In this document: positions 9,841-17,559 of the stretch, piece after piece | Position numbering within the stretch: position 1 is the first letter of the stretch | Layout: each line of letters opens with the position of its first letter | Assembly: GCA_029884335.1 (NCBI GenBank) | Contig: JAOUIA010000010.1 | Span: forward strand, 1 to 64,000 | Source: Betaproteobacteria bacterium | GTDB lineage: Bacteria; Pseudomonadota; Gammaproteobacteria; Burkholderiales; Casimicrobiaceae | Length of the DNA stretch: 64,000 nt | Direction of reading: 5' to 3' | Position numbers and translations under genes: made by a program | The notes under the pieces: generated by a model | Databases searched by the model: none | What the model was told of the DNA's origin: nothing | Seen by the model: only the letters and a program-made list of their open reading frames with translations

Positions 9841-11108
9841 TGGCTCGCAAGCTCTACACGCTGCTGTGGTGGCTCGCGCTGCCGTTCGTGCCGCTGCGCC
9901 TCGCGTGGCGCGCCCGCCGCGAGCCAGGCTACCGGCACGCGATCGGCGAGCGCCTCGGGCGCTGCACGACCCCGCGCCCCGCGGGCGAGGTCGTCTGGGT
10001 GCACGCGGTCTCGCTGGGCGAGACGCGCGCCGCCGCGCCGCTGATCGAGCGGCTGCTCGCGAAGCGCCCGCGAGCCACCGTGCTGCTCACCTGCATGACG
10101 GCGTCGGGGCGCGAGGCCGGCCGCGCGTACGTCGGGGGGGGTGTCGTGCAGGCGTGGCTGCCCTACGACGTGCCGTTCGCGGTGCGCGCGTTCCTGCGCC
10201 ACTGGTCGCCCTCGGCCGGCCTGCTGATGGAGACCGAGCTGTGGCCGAACCTCGCGCACGAGTGCCGCGCGCGCGGCGTGCCGCTGTTCCTCGTGAATGC
10301 GCGGATGTCGGCGAAGTCGGCCGCGGGCTACGCGCGCTTCTCGGGGCTGGCGCGGCCGATGCTCGCCTCGCTCGCCGGCGTGGCCGCGCAGACCGACGCG
10401 GACGCGCGCCGGCTGCGCGAGCTCGGCGCGGCCGAGGTCGCGGTCACCGGCAACCTCAAGTTCGACGTCGCGATCGCCCCGGGGATGCGCGAGCGCGCGC
10501 TCCCGATGCGCGAGCGTTTCGGGAGCACGCGACGCGTGCTCCTCTGCGCGTCGACGCGCGAAGGCGAGGAGGCGCTGCTGCTCGACGCGCTCGCGCGGAA
10601 GCCCCTGCCCGGCGACGCGCTCGTCGTGCTCGTGCCGCGTCACCCGCAGCGCTTCGACGAGGTCGACGCGCTGTTGCGCTCGCGCGGCGTGGCGAGCGTG
10701 CGGCGCAGCGCCGACTCCCCGGTGGGCCCCGACGTGCGCGTCGTGCTCGGCGACACGATGGGCGAGATGCTCGCCTACTGCGCGGCGGCCGACGTCGCAT
10801 TCGTCGGCGGCAGCCTGCTGCCGCTCGGCGGCCAGAACCTGATCGAGCCCATCGCGCTGGGCGTGCCCGTCCTGGTGGGCCCGCACACGTTCAACTTCGC
10901 CGAGGCGACCGAGCGCGCGGTGGAGGCCGGCGCGGCGCTTCGCGTGAAGGACGCCGACGCGCTCGTCGCGCAGGCCGCGGAGCTGTTGGCCGACGATGGC
11001 GCGCGCGCGCGGATGCGCGAGGCTGCGCTCGCGTTCCACGCGCAGCACCGCGGGGCGGCGGACAAGCTGTGGGCGTGGCTCGCGCCGCGCCTCCCCTCGC
11101 CCGCGTGA
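9840..11108 (+). CDS. waaA: 3-deoxy-D-manno-octulosonic acid transferase
   Basis: 'VWVHAVSLGETRAAAPLIERLL...LLMETELWPNLAHECRARGVPLFLVNARMS...FVGGSLLPLGGQNLIEPIALGVPVLVGPHTFNF'. Confidence 0.95.
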   Translation: MARKLYTLLWWLALPFVPLRLAWRARREPGYRHAIGERLGRCTTPRPAGEVVWVHAVSLGETRAAAPLIERLLAKRPRATVLLTCMTASGREAGRAYVGGGVVQAWLPYDVPFAVRAFLRHWSPSAGLLMETELWPNLAHECRARGVPLFLVNARMSAKSAAGYARFSGLARPMLASLAGVAAQTDADARRLRELGAAEVAVTGNLKFDVAIAPGMRERALPMRERFGSTRRVLLCASTREGEEALLLDALARKPLPGDALVVLVPRHPQRFDEVDALLRSRGVASVRRSADSPVGPDVRVVLGDTMGEMLAYCAAADVAFVGGSLLPLGGQNLIEPIALGVPVLVGPHTFNFAEATERAVEAGAALRVKDADALVAQAAELLADDGARARMREAALAFHAQHRGAADKLWAWLAPRLPSPA

Positions 11109-11131
11109 GCGGGGAGGGAGCGGCGCGAGCA

Positions 11132-11170
11132 GCCGGCGAGGGGCCCCGCGAAGCGGGGATCGACGGCAAG
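11132..11170. repeat. dispersed GC hairpin repeat, copy 1 (CCGGCGAGGGGCCCCG...CGGGGATCGACGGCAAG)
   Basis: Shared core with 25843-25881 and 26801-26843; internal stem CCCCGC-GAA-GCGGGG. Confidence 0.75.
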
Positions 11171-11254
11171 AGCGAGTCGCCGCAGCACGCCGACACGCGA
11201 CGCTGCGAGTCCGCGACGCCGGTGCGGAGGCGGGGGCGGGGGTGAGGGGGAGCG

Positions 11255-12580
11255 TCAACCGCCGAGCCGGCGGTTGATGTCCTCGAGGTCCTGCTCGGTC
11301 AGCGCTCCCACCGAGGCCTTCAGGCGCAGGACGCTGATCAGGTAGTTGAAGTACGCCTGCGCGAGGTCGCGGCGCACCTGGAACAACTGCTGCGTGACGT
11401 TCAGCACGTCGAGGTTCGTGCGCACGCCGACCTCCTGCCCGAGGCGGTTCGACGCGAGCGCGGTCTCGGCCGAGCGCAGCGCCTGCTCGAACGCCTTGAC
11501 GGACGCCGCCGCGCTGTTGACCCCGGCGAAGCCCACCTGCGCGTTCGACTGCGCGGCGCGCCGCGCGATCTCGAGGTTCTGCCGCGCGCTCTCCTGCAGC
11601 GCGAGCGTTTCGCGCACGCGCGAGTCGTGGAACCCGCCCGTGTAGATGGGCACGTTGAGCGCGACGCCGATCTGCGCGGTGCGCGAGTCGTAGCGGAAGT
11701 CGCTCGCGAGCGACCCCGAACCCCAGGTCTGCCCGAGGCTCGCGACCAGGTCCACCGTCGGCAGGTGCCCGGCGCGCGCGCGGTCGACCTCCAGCGTGGC
11801 GACGTCGACGTTGTAGCCGGCGATGCGCACGGCGAGGTTGTCCGCGAGCGCGCGATCGAGCCAGTGGTCGAGCACGTTGGGCTGCGGCAGCACCGGCTCG
11901 AAAGCCGGCCCGAGGCGCTTGAGCGACCCCGGCATGCGGCCGATGATCGCGCGCAGCGCGGTGCGGCGGTTGTCGAGGTCGTTGCGCGCCGCGATCTCCT
12001 GCGCGACGATCGAGTCGTAGCGCGCCTGCGCCTCGTTGGTGTCGGTGATCGTCGCCACCCCCACCTCGAAGTTGCGCTTCGCCTGCGCGAGCTGCTCGGA
12101 CACCGCGCGCTTCTGCGCCTCGGCCAGCTCGACGTTCACCTCGGCGAGCAGCACGTCGAAGTAGGCCACCGTGACGCGGATGATGAGGTCCTGCTGCGAG
12201 GACGCGAGCGTGTAGTCGGCCTGCTCGACGGTGCGGCGCGCCTGGTCGAGCGCGATCGCGCTCTGCTGCCGGTAGAGCGGCTGCGACGCGGAGACGACGA
12301 AGCCCGCGTTCCCGTAGCCGTTCCCGGTGATCGCGCGCGGGTCGCTGCGGATCTCGGTGCGTCCGTCGCTCGCGTTGGCCGTCCCCGTCGCGGCGACGTT
12401 CGGCAGCAGCGCCGAGCGCGCCTGCGGGACACGCTCCTGCGTGGCCGTCCAGCTCGAGCGTGCCGCGGCGAGCGCCGGGTCGCTGCGCTGCGCCTCGCGG
12501 TAGACCTGCATCAGGTCCTCGGCGAGGGCCGGCCCGGCGGCCGCGGCCAGCGCGGCGAAGGCAAGGGCACGAAAGTTCAT
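11255..12580 (-). CDS. tolC: TolC family outer membrane efflux protein
   Basis: Signal peptide and TolC architecture: 'DLMQVYREAQRSDPALAAARSSW...YTGGFHDSRVRET...RTNLDVLNVTQQLFQVRRDLAQAYFNYL'. Confidence 0.93.
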   Translation of the reverse strand: MNFRALAFAALAAAAGPALAEDLMQVYREAQRSDPALAAARSSWTATQERVPQARSALLPNVAATGTANASDGRTEIRSDPRAITGNGYGNAGFVVSASQPLYRQQSAIALDQARRTVEQADYTLASSQQDLIIRVTVAYFDVLLAEVNVELAEAQKRAVSEQLAQAKRNFEVGVATITDTNEAQARYDSIVAQEIAARNDLDNRRTALRAIIGRMPGSLKRLGPAFEPVLPQPNVLDHWLDRALADNLAVRIAGYNVDVATLEVDRARAGHLPTVDLVASLGQTWGSGSLASDFRYDSRTAQIGVALNVPIYTGGFHDSRVRETLALQESARQNLEIARRAAQSNAQVGFAGVNSAAASVKAFEQALRSAETALASNRLGQEVGVRTNLDVLNVTQQLFQVRRDLAQAYFNYLISVLRLKASVGALTEQDLEDINRRLGG

Positions 12581-12611
12581 CGGGGGTTCCGTCGGAAAGG
12601 GTTCGGAGGTT

Positions 12612-12938
12612 TCAGTAGCGCGCCATCGTCGGGTCGACGTCGGAAGCCCACGCCGCCATGCCGCCCTGCAGGTTGTGCACGCGGTCGAAGCCCGCGTTGC
12701 GCAGCCAGATGCCGGCGTGCATGCTGCGCCGCCCGTGGTGGCACACGAGCACGATGTCGCGCTCGCGCGGCAGCGTGGCGACCGCCGCCGGCAGCTGCGC
12801 GAGGGGCACGTGGTGCGCGTCCTCGAGGCGGCACACGCCGAGCTCCCACGCCTCGCGCACGTCGAGGACGAACGGCTGCTCGCGCTGCGGGTCGCTGCGC
12901 CAGCGCACGAGCTCGGCGGGAGTCAGCTGTGGAATCAC
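12612..12938 (-). CDS. rhodanese-like domain protein
   Basis: 'PFVLDVREAWELGVCRLEDAHHVPLAQLP...IVLVCHHGRRSMHAGIWLRNAGFDRVHNLQGGMAAWA'; GTG start. Confidence 0.9.
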   Translation of the reverse strand: MIPQLTPAELVRWRSDPQREQPFVLDVREAWELGVCRLEDAHHVPLAQLPAAVATLPRERDIVLVCHHGRRSMHAGIWLRNAGFDRVHNLQGGMAAWASDVDPTMARY

Positions 12939-12940
12939 GG

Positions 12941-13600
12941 CTAGAAGACGAAGCGCTCCGGCACGACGGCGTGGACGAGCGGCGGAATCACGGTCTCGAA
13001 GAGGTCCTCCGCCGCCAGCCTGCCGTTGCCCGCCGAGCGATACAGGCGCGCCTTCATCGCCGGCGCGTCGCCGACCACCGCGAACAGCCGGCCGCCGGGC
13101 CCGACCTGGGCGACGAAGCCGTCGGGCAGGACCGGCGTCGCGCCCGTGAGCACCACGGCGTCGTAGCTCTCGCGCCCCCATCCGCGCGCGCCGTCGCCGG
13201 TCTCGACGCGGATTTTGGCGAAGCCGTGCGCGGCGAGCTTCGCGCGCGCTTCCGTCGCGCGAGCCGCGTCGATCTCCACGCTGGTGACGAGCGCGCCGCG
13301 CGCGGCGCAGAGCGCGGTGAAGTAGCCGCTGCCGGTGCCGATCTCGAGCACGGATTCGCCGGGCCGGATCGCGAGGTCCTGCAGCACGCGCGCCTCCATC
13401 TTCGGCGTCCACATGAACTGCCCGTCGCCGAGAGGGATCTCGAGGTCGGCGAACGCGAGCGTGCGGTACGCCGCCGGCACGTATTCCTCGCGGCGGACCG
13501 TGAACAGCAGGTCGAGCACCTCCTGGTCGAGCACGTCCCACGTGCGGACCTGCTGCTCGATCATGTTGAACCGCGCGCGTTCGACGTCGAAGGCTTTCAT
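12941..13600 (-). CDS. pcm: protein-L-isoaspartate O-methyltransferase family
   Basis: 'MIEQQVRTWDVLDQEVLDLL...EEYVPAAYRTLAFADLEIPLGDGQFMWTPKMEARVLQDLAIRPGESVLEIGTGSGYFTALCA'. Confidence 0.9.
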   Translation of the reverse strand: MKAFDVERARFNMIEQQVRTWDVLDQEVLDLLFTVRREEYVPAAYRTLAFADLEIPLGDGQFMWTPKMEARVLQDLAIRPGESVLEIGTGSGYFTALCAARGALVTSVEIDAARATEARAKLAAHGFAKIRVETGDGARGWGRESYDAVVLTGATPVLPDGFVAQVGPGGRLFAVVGDAPAMKARLYRSAGNGRLAAEDLFETVIPPLVHAVVPERFVF

Positions 13601-13615
13601 CGCACTCTTCGCAAC

Positions 13616-13639
13616 ACCAACTGACTGGTGGTCATTATA
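13616..13639 (-). promoter_or_regulatory. candidate pcm-rhodanese-tolC promoter: extended -10 TTGCTATAAT plus dyad TGAC-N5-GTCA
   Basis: TATAAT on minus strand at 13639-13634 preceded by TGC; dyad TGACTGGTGGTCA (13622-13634) overlapping the expected start site. Confidence 0.55.
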
Positions 13640-13689
13640 GCAACCGGCATGCCTGCCGCTTCCGTGACTTCGGTCCCGCAGCCGTCCGG

Positions 13690-14823
13690 TCAATCCAGCG
13701 TCCGCCGGTAGCGCAGCATCGCCACCGCGCCGGCCACGAGCATGAACGCGGCGATCGGCCAGACGTGCGGCCAGGTCTCCGCCGCGCCGTTGCCCTTGAG
13801 CAGCACGCCGCGCACGATGCGCAGGAAGTGCGTGAGCGGGAAGACCTCGCCGAGCGCCTGCGCCCAGCCGGGCATCCCGCGGTACGGGAACATGAACCCG
13901 GACAGCAGCATCGACGGCAGGAAGAAGAAGAACGTCATCTGCATCGCCTGCAGCTGCGAGCGCGCGACCGTCGAGATCGTGAAGCCGAGCGCCAGCAGCG
14001 CCGCGATGTACAGCGCGAGGCAGCCGAACAGCAGCGCGAGGCTGCCCAGCATCGGCACGGCGAACAGCGCCTTCGCCGCGCCGAGGATGATCGTCGCCTG
14101 CACGAACCCCACCGCGATGTACGGCACGATCTTGCCGGTCATCACCTCGAAGGGCGTGGCCGGCGTGGCGAGCAGGCTCTCGAACGTGCCGCGCTCGCGC
14201 TCGCGGGTCATCGCGAACGCCGTCATCATCACCATCGTCATCGTCATGATGACGCCGAGCAGCCCCGGCACGATGTTGAACTGCGTGACGCCCTCCGGGT
14301 TGTAGCGGCGGTGCACGCGCACCTCGATCGGCGCCGGCGCCGGCGCGAGCGGCGCCAGCGCGCCGTCGAGGTCGTGCCGCAGCGCGGCCCCCCCGAGCGC
14401 GGCGAGCGCGGCGATCGCGTTGCCGGTGGCCGAGGGGTCGGTCGCGTCGGCGGCGACGAGCACCGCGGGCCGCTCGCCGCGCTGCAGCGCACGCGCGAAG
14501 CCGGGCGGGACCACCACGACGAACTGCACGTCGCCGCGCTCGAGCAGGCGCTCGGCGTCGCCTTCCGCGTCCGGCGCCGCCACGATGCGGAAGTAGCCGG
14601 TGTTCACGACCGCCTGCACCAGGCTGCGCGAGAACGCGCTGCGGTCGTGATCGACGACGGCCGTCGGCAGGTTCCTGGGGTCGGTGTTGATCGCGTAGCC
14701 GAACAGCACCAGCTGCAGGATCGGGACGCCGACGATCATCGCGAACGTGAGGCGCTCCCGCCGCATCTGCACGAACTCCTTGCGCGCGATCGCGAGGAAG
14801 CGCGCGAGGGAGAAGGCGCTCAT
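13690..14823 (-). CDS. ABC-2 type transporter permease (YbhS/YbhR-like)
   Basis: 'FLAIARKEFVQMRRERLTFAMIVGVPILQLVLFGYAINTDPRNLPTAVVD...NIVPGLLGVIMTMTMVMMTAFAMTRERERGTFESLLATPATPFEVMTGKIVPY'. Confidence 0.92.
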   Translation of the reverse strand: MSAFSLARFLAIARKEFVQMRRERLTFAMIVGVPILQLVLFGYAINTDPRNLPTAVVDHDRSAFSRSLVQAVVNTGYFRIVAAPDAEGDAERLLERGDVQFVVVVPPGFARALQRGERPAVLVAADATDPSATGNAIAALAALGGAALRHDLDGALAPLAPAPAPIEVRVHRRYNPEGVTQFNIVPGLLGVIMTMTMVMMTAFAMTRERERGTFESLLATPATPFEVMTGKIVPYIAVGFVQATIILGAAKALFAVPMLGSLALLFGCLALYIAALLALGFTISTVARSQLQAMQMTFFFFLPSMLLSGFMFPYRGMPGWAQALGEVFPLTHFLRIVRGVLLKGNGAAETWPHVWPIAAFMLVAGAVAMLRYRRTLD

Positions 14824-15755
14824 GCGTCGGCGTCCTTCGCCTGCTGCACGAGGCGCACGAACACGTCGTCGAGCGAGGGCTCGATGCGCGTCCAGCGCTG
14901 CCCACCGTCGCGCACGCGGCGCTCGCGCACGCGCTCGAGGGCCGCTGCGTCGATGCCGGAGACGTGCAGCGTCGTGCCGAACGGCACGACGACGGTGACG
15001 GCGGGCTCGGCCTCGAGCGCGCGGGCGAGGCCGGCGAGCGCGCGCTCGCTGCCGCCGGGCACGCCGACCACGTAGGTCGTCAGCCCCGAGTGCGCGACGA
15101 CTTCCTGCGCGCTGCCGGTCACGAGCAGCTTGCCGGAGGCGATGTACGCCAGCTTGTGGCAGCGCTCGGCCTCGTCCATGTAATGGGTGGACACCAGCAC
15201 GGTCATGCCCTCGGCGGCCAGGGCGTGGATCTTGGCCCAGAAATCGCGCCGGGCGCCGGGGTCGACGCCGGCGGTGGGCTCGTCGAGGAGCAGAAGCCGC
15301 GGGGAGTGCAGCAGGCATGCGGCGAGCGCGAGGCGCTGCTTCCAGCCCCCCGAGAGCGCGCCGGCGAGCTGCCTGCGGCGCGCGCCGAGCCCGAGCTGCG
15401 CGAGCGTGGCGTCGACCGCCTCGCGCCGCCGCGGCACCGCGTACACGCGCGCCACGAAGTCGAGGTTCTCCTCGATCGAGAGGTCCTCGTAGAGCGAGAA
15501 GCGCTGCGTCATGTAGCCGACCTCGCGCTTGATGCGGTAGGCGTCGCGCACGATGTCGAGCCCGAGGCAGGTGCCCTCGCCCGCGTCCGGCCGCAGCAGG
15601 CCGCACAGCATGCGGATCGTCGTCGTCTTGCCGCTGCCGTTGGGCCCCAGGAAGCCGAGGATCTCGCCTTCCCGCACCGCGATCGACACGCCGTCGACGG
15701 CGGTGCGCGCGCCGAACCGCTTGGTCAGCCCGCGCACGTCGATGACGCTCTCCAC
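14820..15755 (-). CDS. ABC transporter ATP-binding protein (YbhF-like)
   Basis: Walker A 'GFLGPNGSGKTTTIRMLCGLL', signature 'LSGGWKQRLALAACLLHSPRLLLLDEPTAGVDP'. Confidence 0.95.
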   Translation of the reverse strand: MESVIDVRGLTKRFGARTAVDGVSIAVREGEILGFLGPNGSGKTTTIRMLCGLLRPDAGEGTCLGLDIVRDAYRIKREVGYMTQRFSLYEDLSIEENLDFVARVYAVPRRREAVDATLAQLGLGARRRQLAGALSGGWKQRLALAACLLHSPRLLLLDEPTAGVDPGARRDFWAKIHALAAEGMTVLVSTHYMDEAERCHKLAYIASGKLLVTGSAQEVVAHSGLTTYVVGVPGGSERALAGLARALEAEPAVTVVVPFGTTLHVSGIDAAALERVRERRVRDGGQRWTRIEPSLDDVFVRLVQQAKDADA

Positions 15756-15756
15756 G

Positions 15757-16710
15757 CTACCTCGCGAGATCGACTTCGACCGGCAGACCCGGCCGCAGCG
15801 CGTCGTGCGGCCGCTCGGGCCGCGCTTCGACGAGGAACACGAGCTTGGCGCGGTTCTCCCGGCTGTAGATGACCGGCGGCGAGTACTCGGCGCGCGGCGC
15901 CACGAAGTCGACGCGCACCGCGATGGGCGCGCCGCAGCCGTCGCAGCGCACGCTCGCGGCGATGCCGGGCCGCACCTGCGCGACGATCGTTTCCGGCACG
16001 TAGAAGCGCACCTTGACGTTGCCGGGCGGCAGCAGCGCGACCACCGGCGCGCCCGCGGCCACCAACTCGCCGTTGCGGTAGAGCGTGTCCTCGACGAGCC
16101 CGGCGACCGGCGCGGCCTGCACCTTCTGGTCGAGCCGCCACTGGGCCTGCGCCAGCGCCTCCGCGGCGGCCTTCGCCTCGGCGCGGGCGGCCGCGATCTC
16201 GTCGCTGCGCGCCGGCAGCCGCGCGACCTGCACCTGCGAAGCGAGCTCGGTCACGCGCGCGCGGTCGCGGTCGCGCTGGGCGAGCGCCTCGTCGTATTGC
16301 TGCGGCGGCAGGAACTTCTCGGCGACGAGCCTGCGCGCGCGCTCCAGCGTCGCCTCGCTCGCCTGCAGCGCGGCCCGCGCCTGCGCGAGCTGCGCCTCGA
16401 CGGCGGCGACCTCCGGCACGCGGCGCCCCTTCTCGAGGTTCGCAAGCGCCGCCTGCGCGCGTTCGACGCGCGCCTGCGCCTCCGCCCGAGCGTGGCCCTC
16501 CTGCGCGCTCTCCAGCGCGAACAGCGGGGCGTTCGCGGCCACCTTGTCGCCGCGACGGACCGACAGGCGAACGAGCGTGCCGGCGATCGGCGCCGCCACG
16601 CGAACCGCCTCGCCTTCGACGTAGCCAGCGTAGCCGGCGGGCGGCGCCTGTTCGCACGCGGCCAGCGACGTCGCGCAAGCCGCGACGGCAATCGTTGCGA
16701 CCATTCGCAT
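15757..16710 (-). CDS. HlyD family efflux adaptor (YbhG-like)
   Basis: 'CEQAPPAGYAGYVEGEAVRVAAPIAGTLVRLSVRRGDKVAANAPLFALES...' coiled-coil and barrel; GGAGG upstream of ATG at 16710. Confidence 0.9.
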   Translation of the reverse strand: MRMVATIAVAACATSLAACEQAPPAGYAGYVEGEAVRVAAPIAGTLVRLSVRRGDKVAANAPLFALESAQEGHARAEAQARVERAQAALANLEKGRRVPEVAAVEAQLAQARAALQASEATLERARRLVAEKFLPPQQYDEALAQRDRDRARVTELASQVQVARLPARSDEIAAARAEAKAAAEALAQAQWRLDQKVQAAPVAGLVEDTLYRNGELVAAGAPVVALLPPGNVKVRFYVPETIVAQVRPGIAASVRCDGCGAPIAVRVDFVAPRAEYSPPVIYSRENRAKLVFLVEARPERPHDALRPGLPVEVDLAR

Positions 16711-16729
16711 GCGGTCTTCCTCCATGCGG

Positions 16730-17365
16730 TCAGGGAACGCGCGCGGCGAGGCCCGCGAGCACGAGGTCGATGCGCTCGTCGAGCGCGGCGTCGGAGAGCA
16801 CGCAATCGTCGAGCGTTTGCGCGATGCCGGAAGGCACGCCTGCGAGTCCGCCGATCGCCGCGGCGGCGAGAATCGGCGCGCCCATCGCCCCGGCGACGAA
16901 GGCGAGCGCCTGGGGGAGCGGCACCGCGCGCAGCGCGCCCTCGCGCTGGCCCTCCGCGACGAGGCGGCCGACCAGCCCCAGGTGGCGCGGCGCGTTGGCA
17001 CGGGCGAAGTCGAGCGCCGCGGCTTCCCCGGACATGGCGTCGCGCAGCAGGTGCGCGAGCAGCCGCCGGTTGTCGCGCACGAAGCGGGCGATCACCCGCA
17101 GGGCCGCGCGCAGACGCTCGCCTGAGCCCGAGCGCGGCTCGCCCGCCGCGACTTCCAGGTCGGCGAACATCTCCTCGTAGATCGACTGCAGCAGCTGCCG
17201 CAGGAACGCGTCGCGGCTGCCGAAGTGGTAGCGGACCATCGCCGGGTTCGCGCCGGCTCGCTCGGCCACCCGGCGCACGGTGAGCGTCGCGGCGCCGCCT
17301 TCCGCGTAGAGGTCGCGCCCCGCCACGAGAAGCGCCCGGTCGACGTGCCGCGAAGGGCGAGCCAT
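16730..17365 (-). CDS. TetR/AcrR family regulator (CecR/YbiH-like)
   Basis: 'ARPSRHVDRALLVAGRDLYAEGGAATLTVRRVAERAGANPAMVRYHFGSRDAFLRQLLQSIYEEM'; upstream of the HlyD-ABC-ABC2 genes. Confidence 0.88.
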   Translation of the reverse strand: MARPSRHVDRALLVAGRDLYAEGGAATLTVRRVAERAGANPAMVRYHFGSRDAFLRQLLQSIYEEMFADLEVAAGEPRSGSGERLRAALRVIARFVRDNRRLLAHLLRDAMSGEAAALDFARANAPRHLGLVGRLVAEGQREGALRAVPLPQALAFVAGAMGAPILAAAAIGGLAGVPSGIAQTLDDCVLSDAALDERIDLVLAGLAARVP

Positions 17366-17410
17366 CACGTATTTATACAGCTGTTTAGTTATTCGATCAA
17401 GCAACAACCA

Positions 17411-17440
17411 CCGGCGGCCCCGCGCCCGCGGGGCCGCCGG
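17411..17440. terminator. perfect GC hairpin, probable terminator
   Basis: CCGGCGGCCCCGCG-CC-CGCGGGGCCGCCGG (14-bp perfect stem), flanked by AACAACCA...TGGTTGTT; lies 3' of the RND pump. Confidence 0.6.
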
Positions 17441-17471
17441 TGTCGACAGGCATCCTGGTTGTTAAAGAACC

Positions 17472-17558
17472 GGCAGGGTCAGACCCCGATTTCCCGCCAG
17501 ATTCCCGGGCCGCGACCCGGAACCGCGTGGCGGGAGACAGGGGCCTGACCCCCCTTCT
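17472..17558. repeat. REP-like GGGTCAG inverted-repeat element, copy A
   Basis: Arms 'ggcagggtcagaccccgatttcccgcc' and 'ggcgggagacaggggcctgaccccc'; directly after the RND pump stop. Confidence 0.75.
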
Positions 17559-17559
17559 T

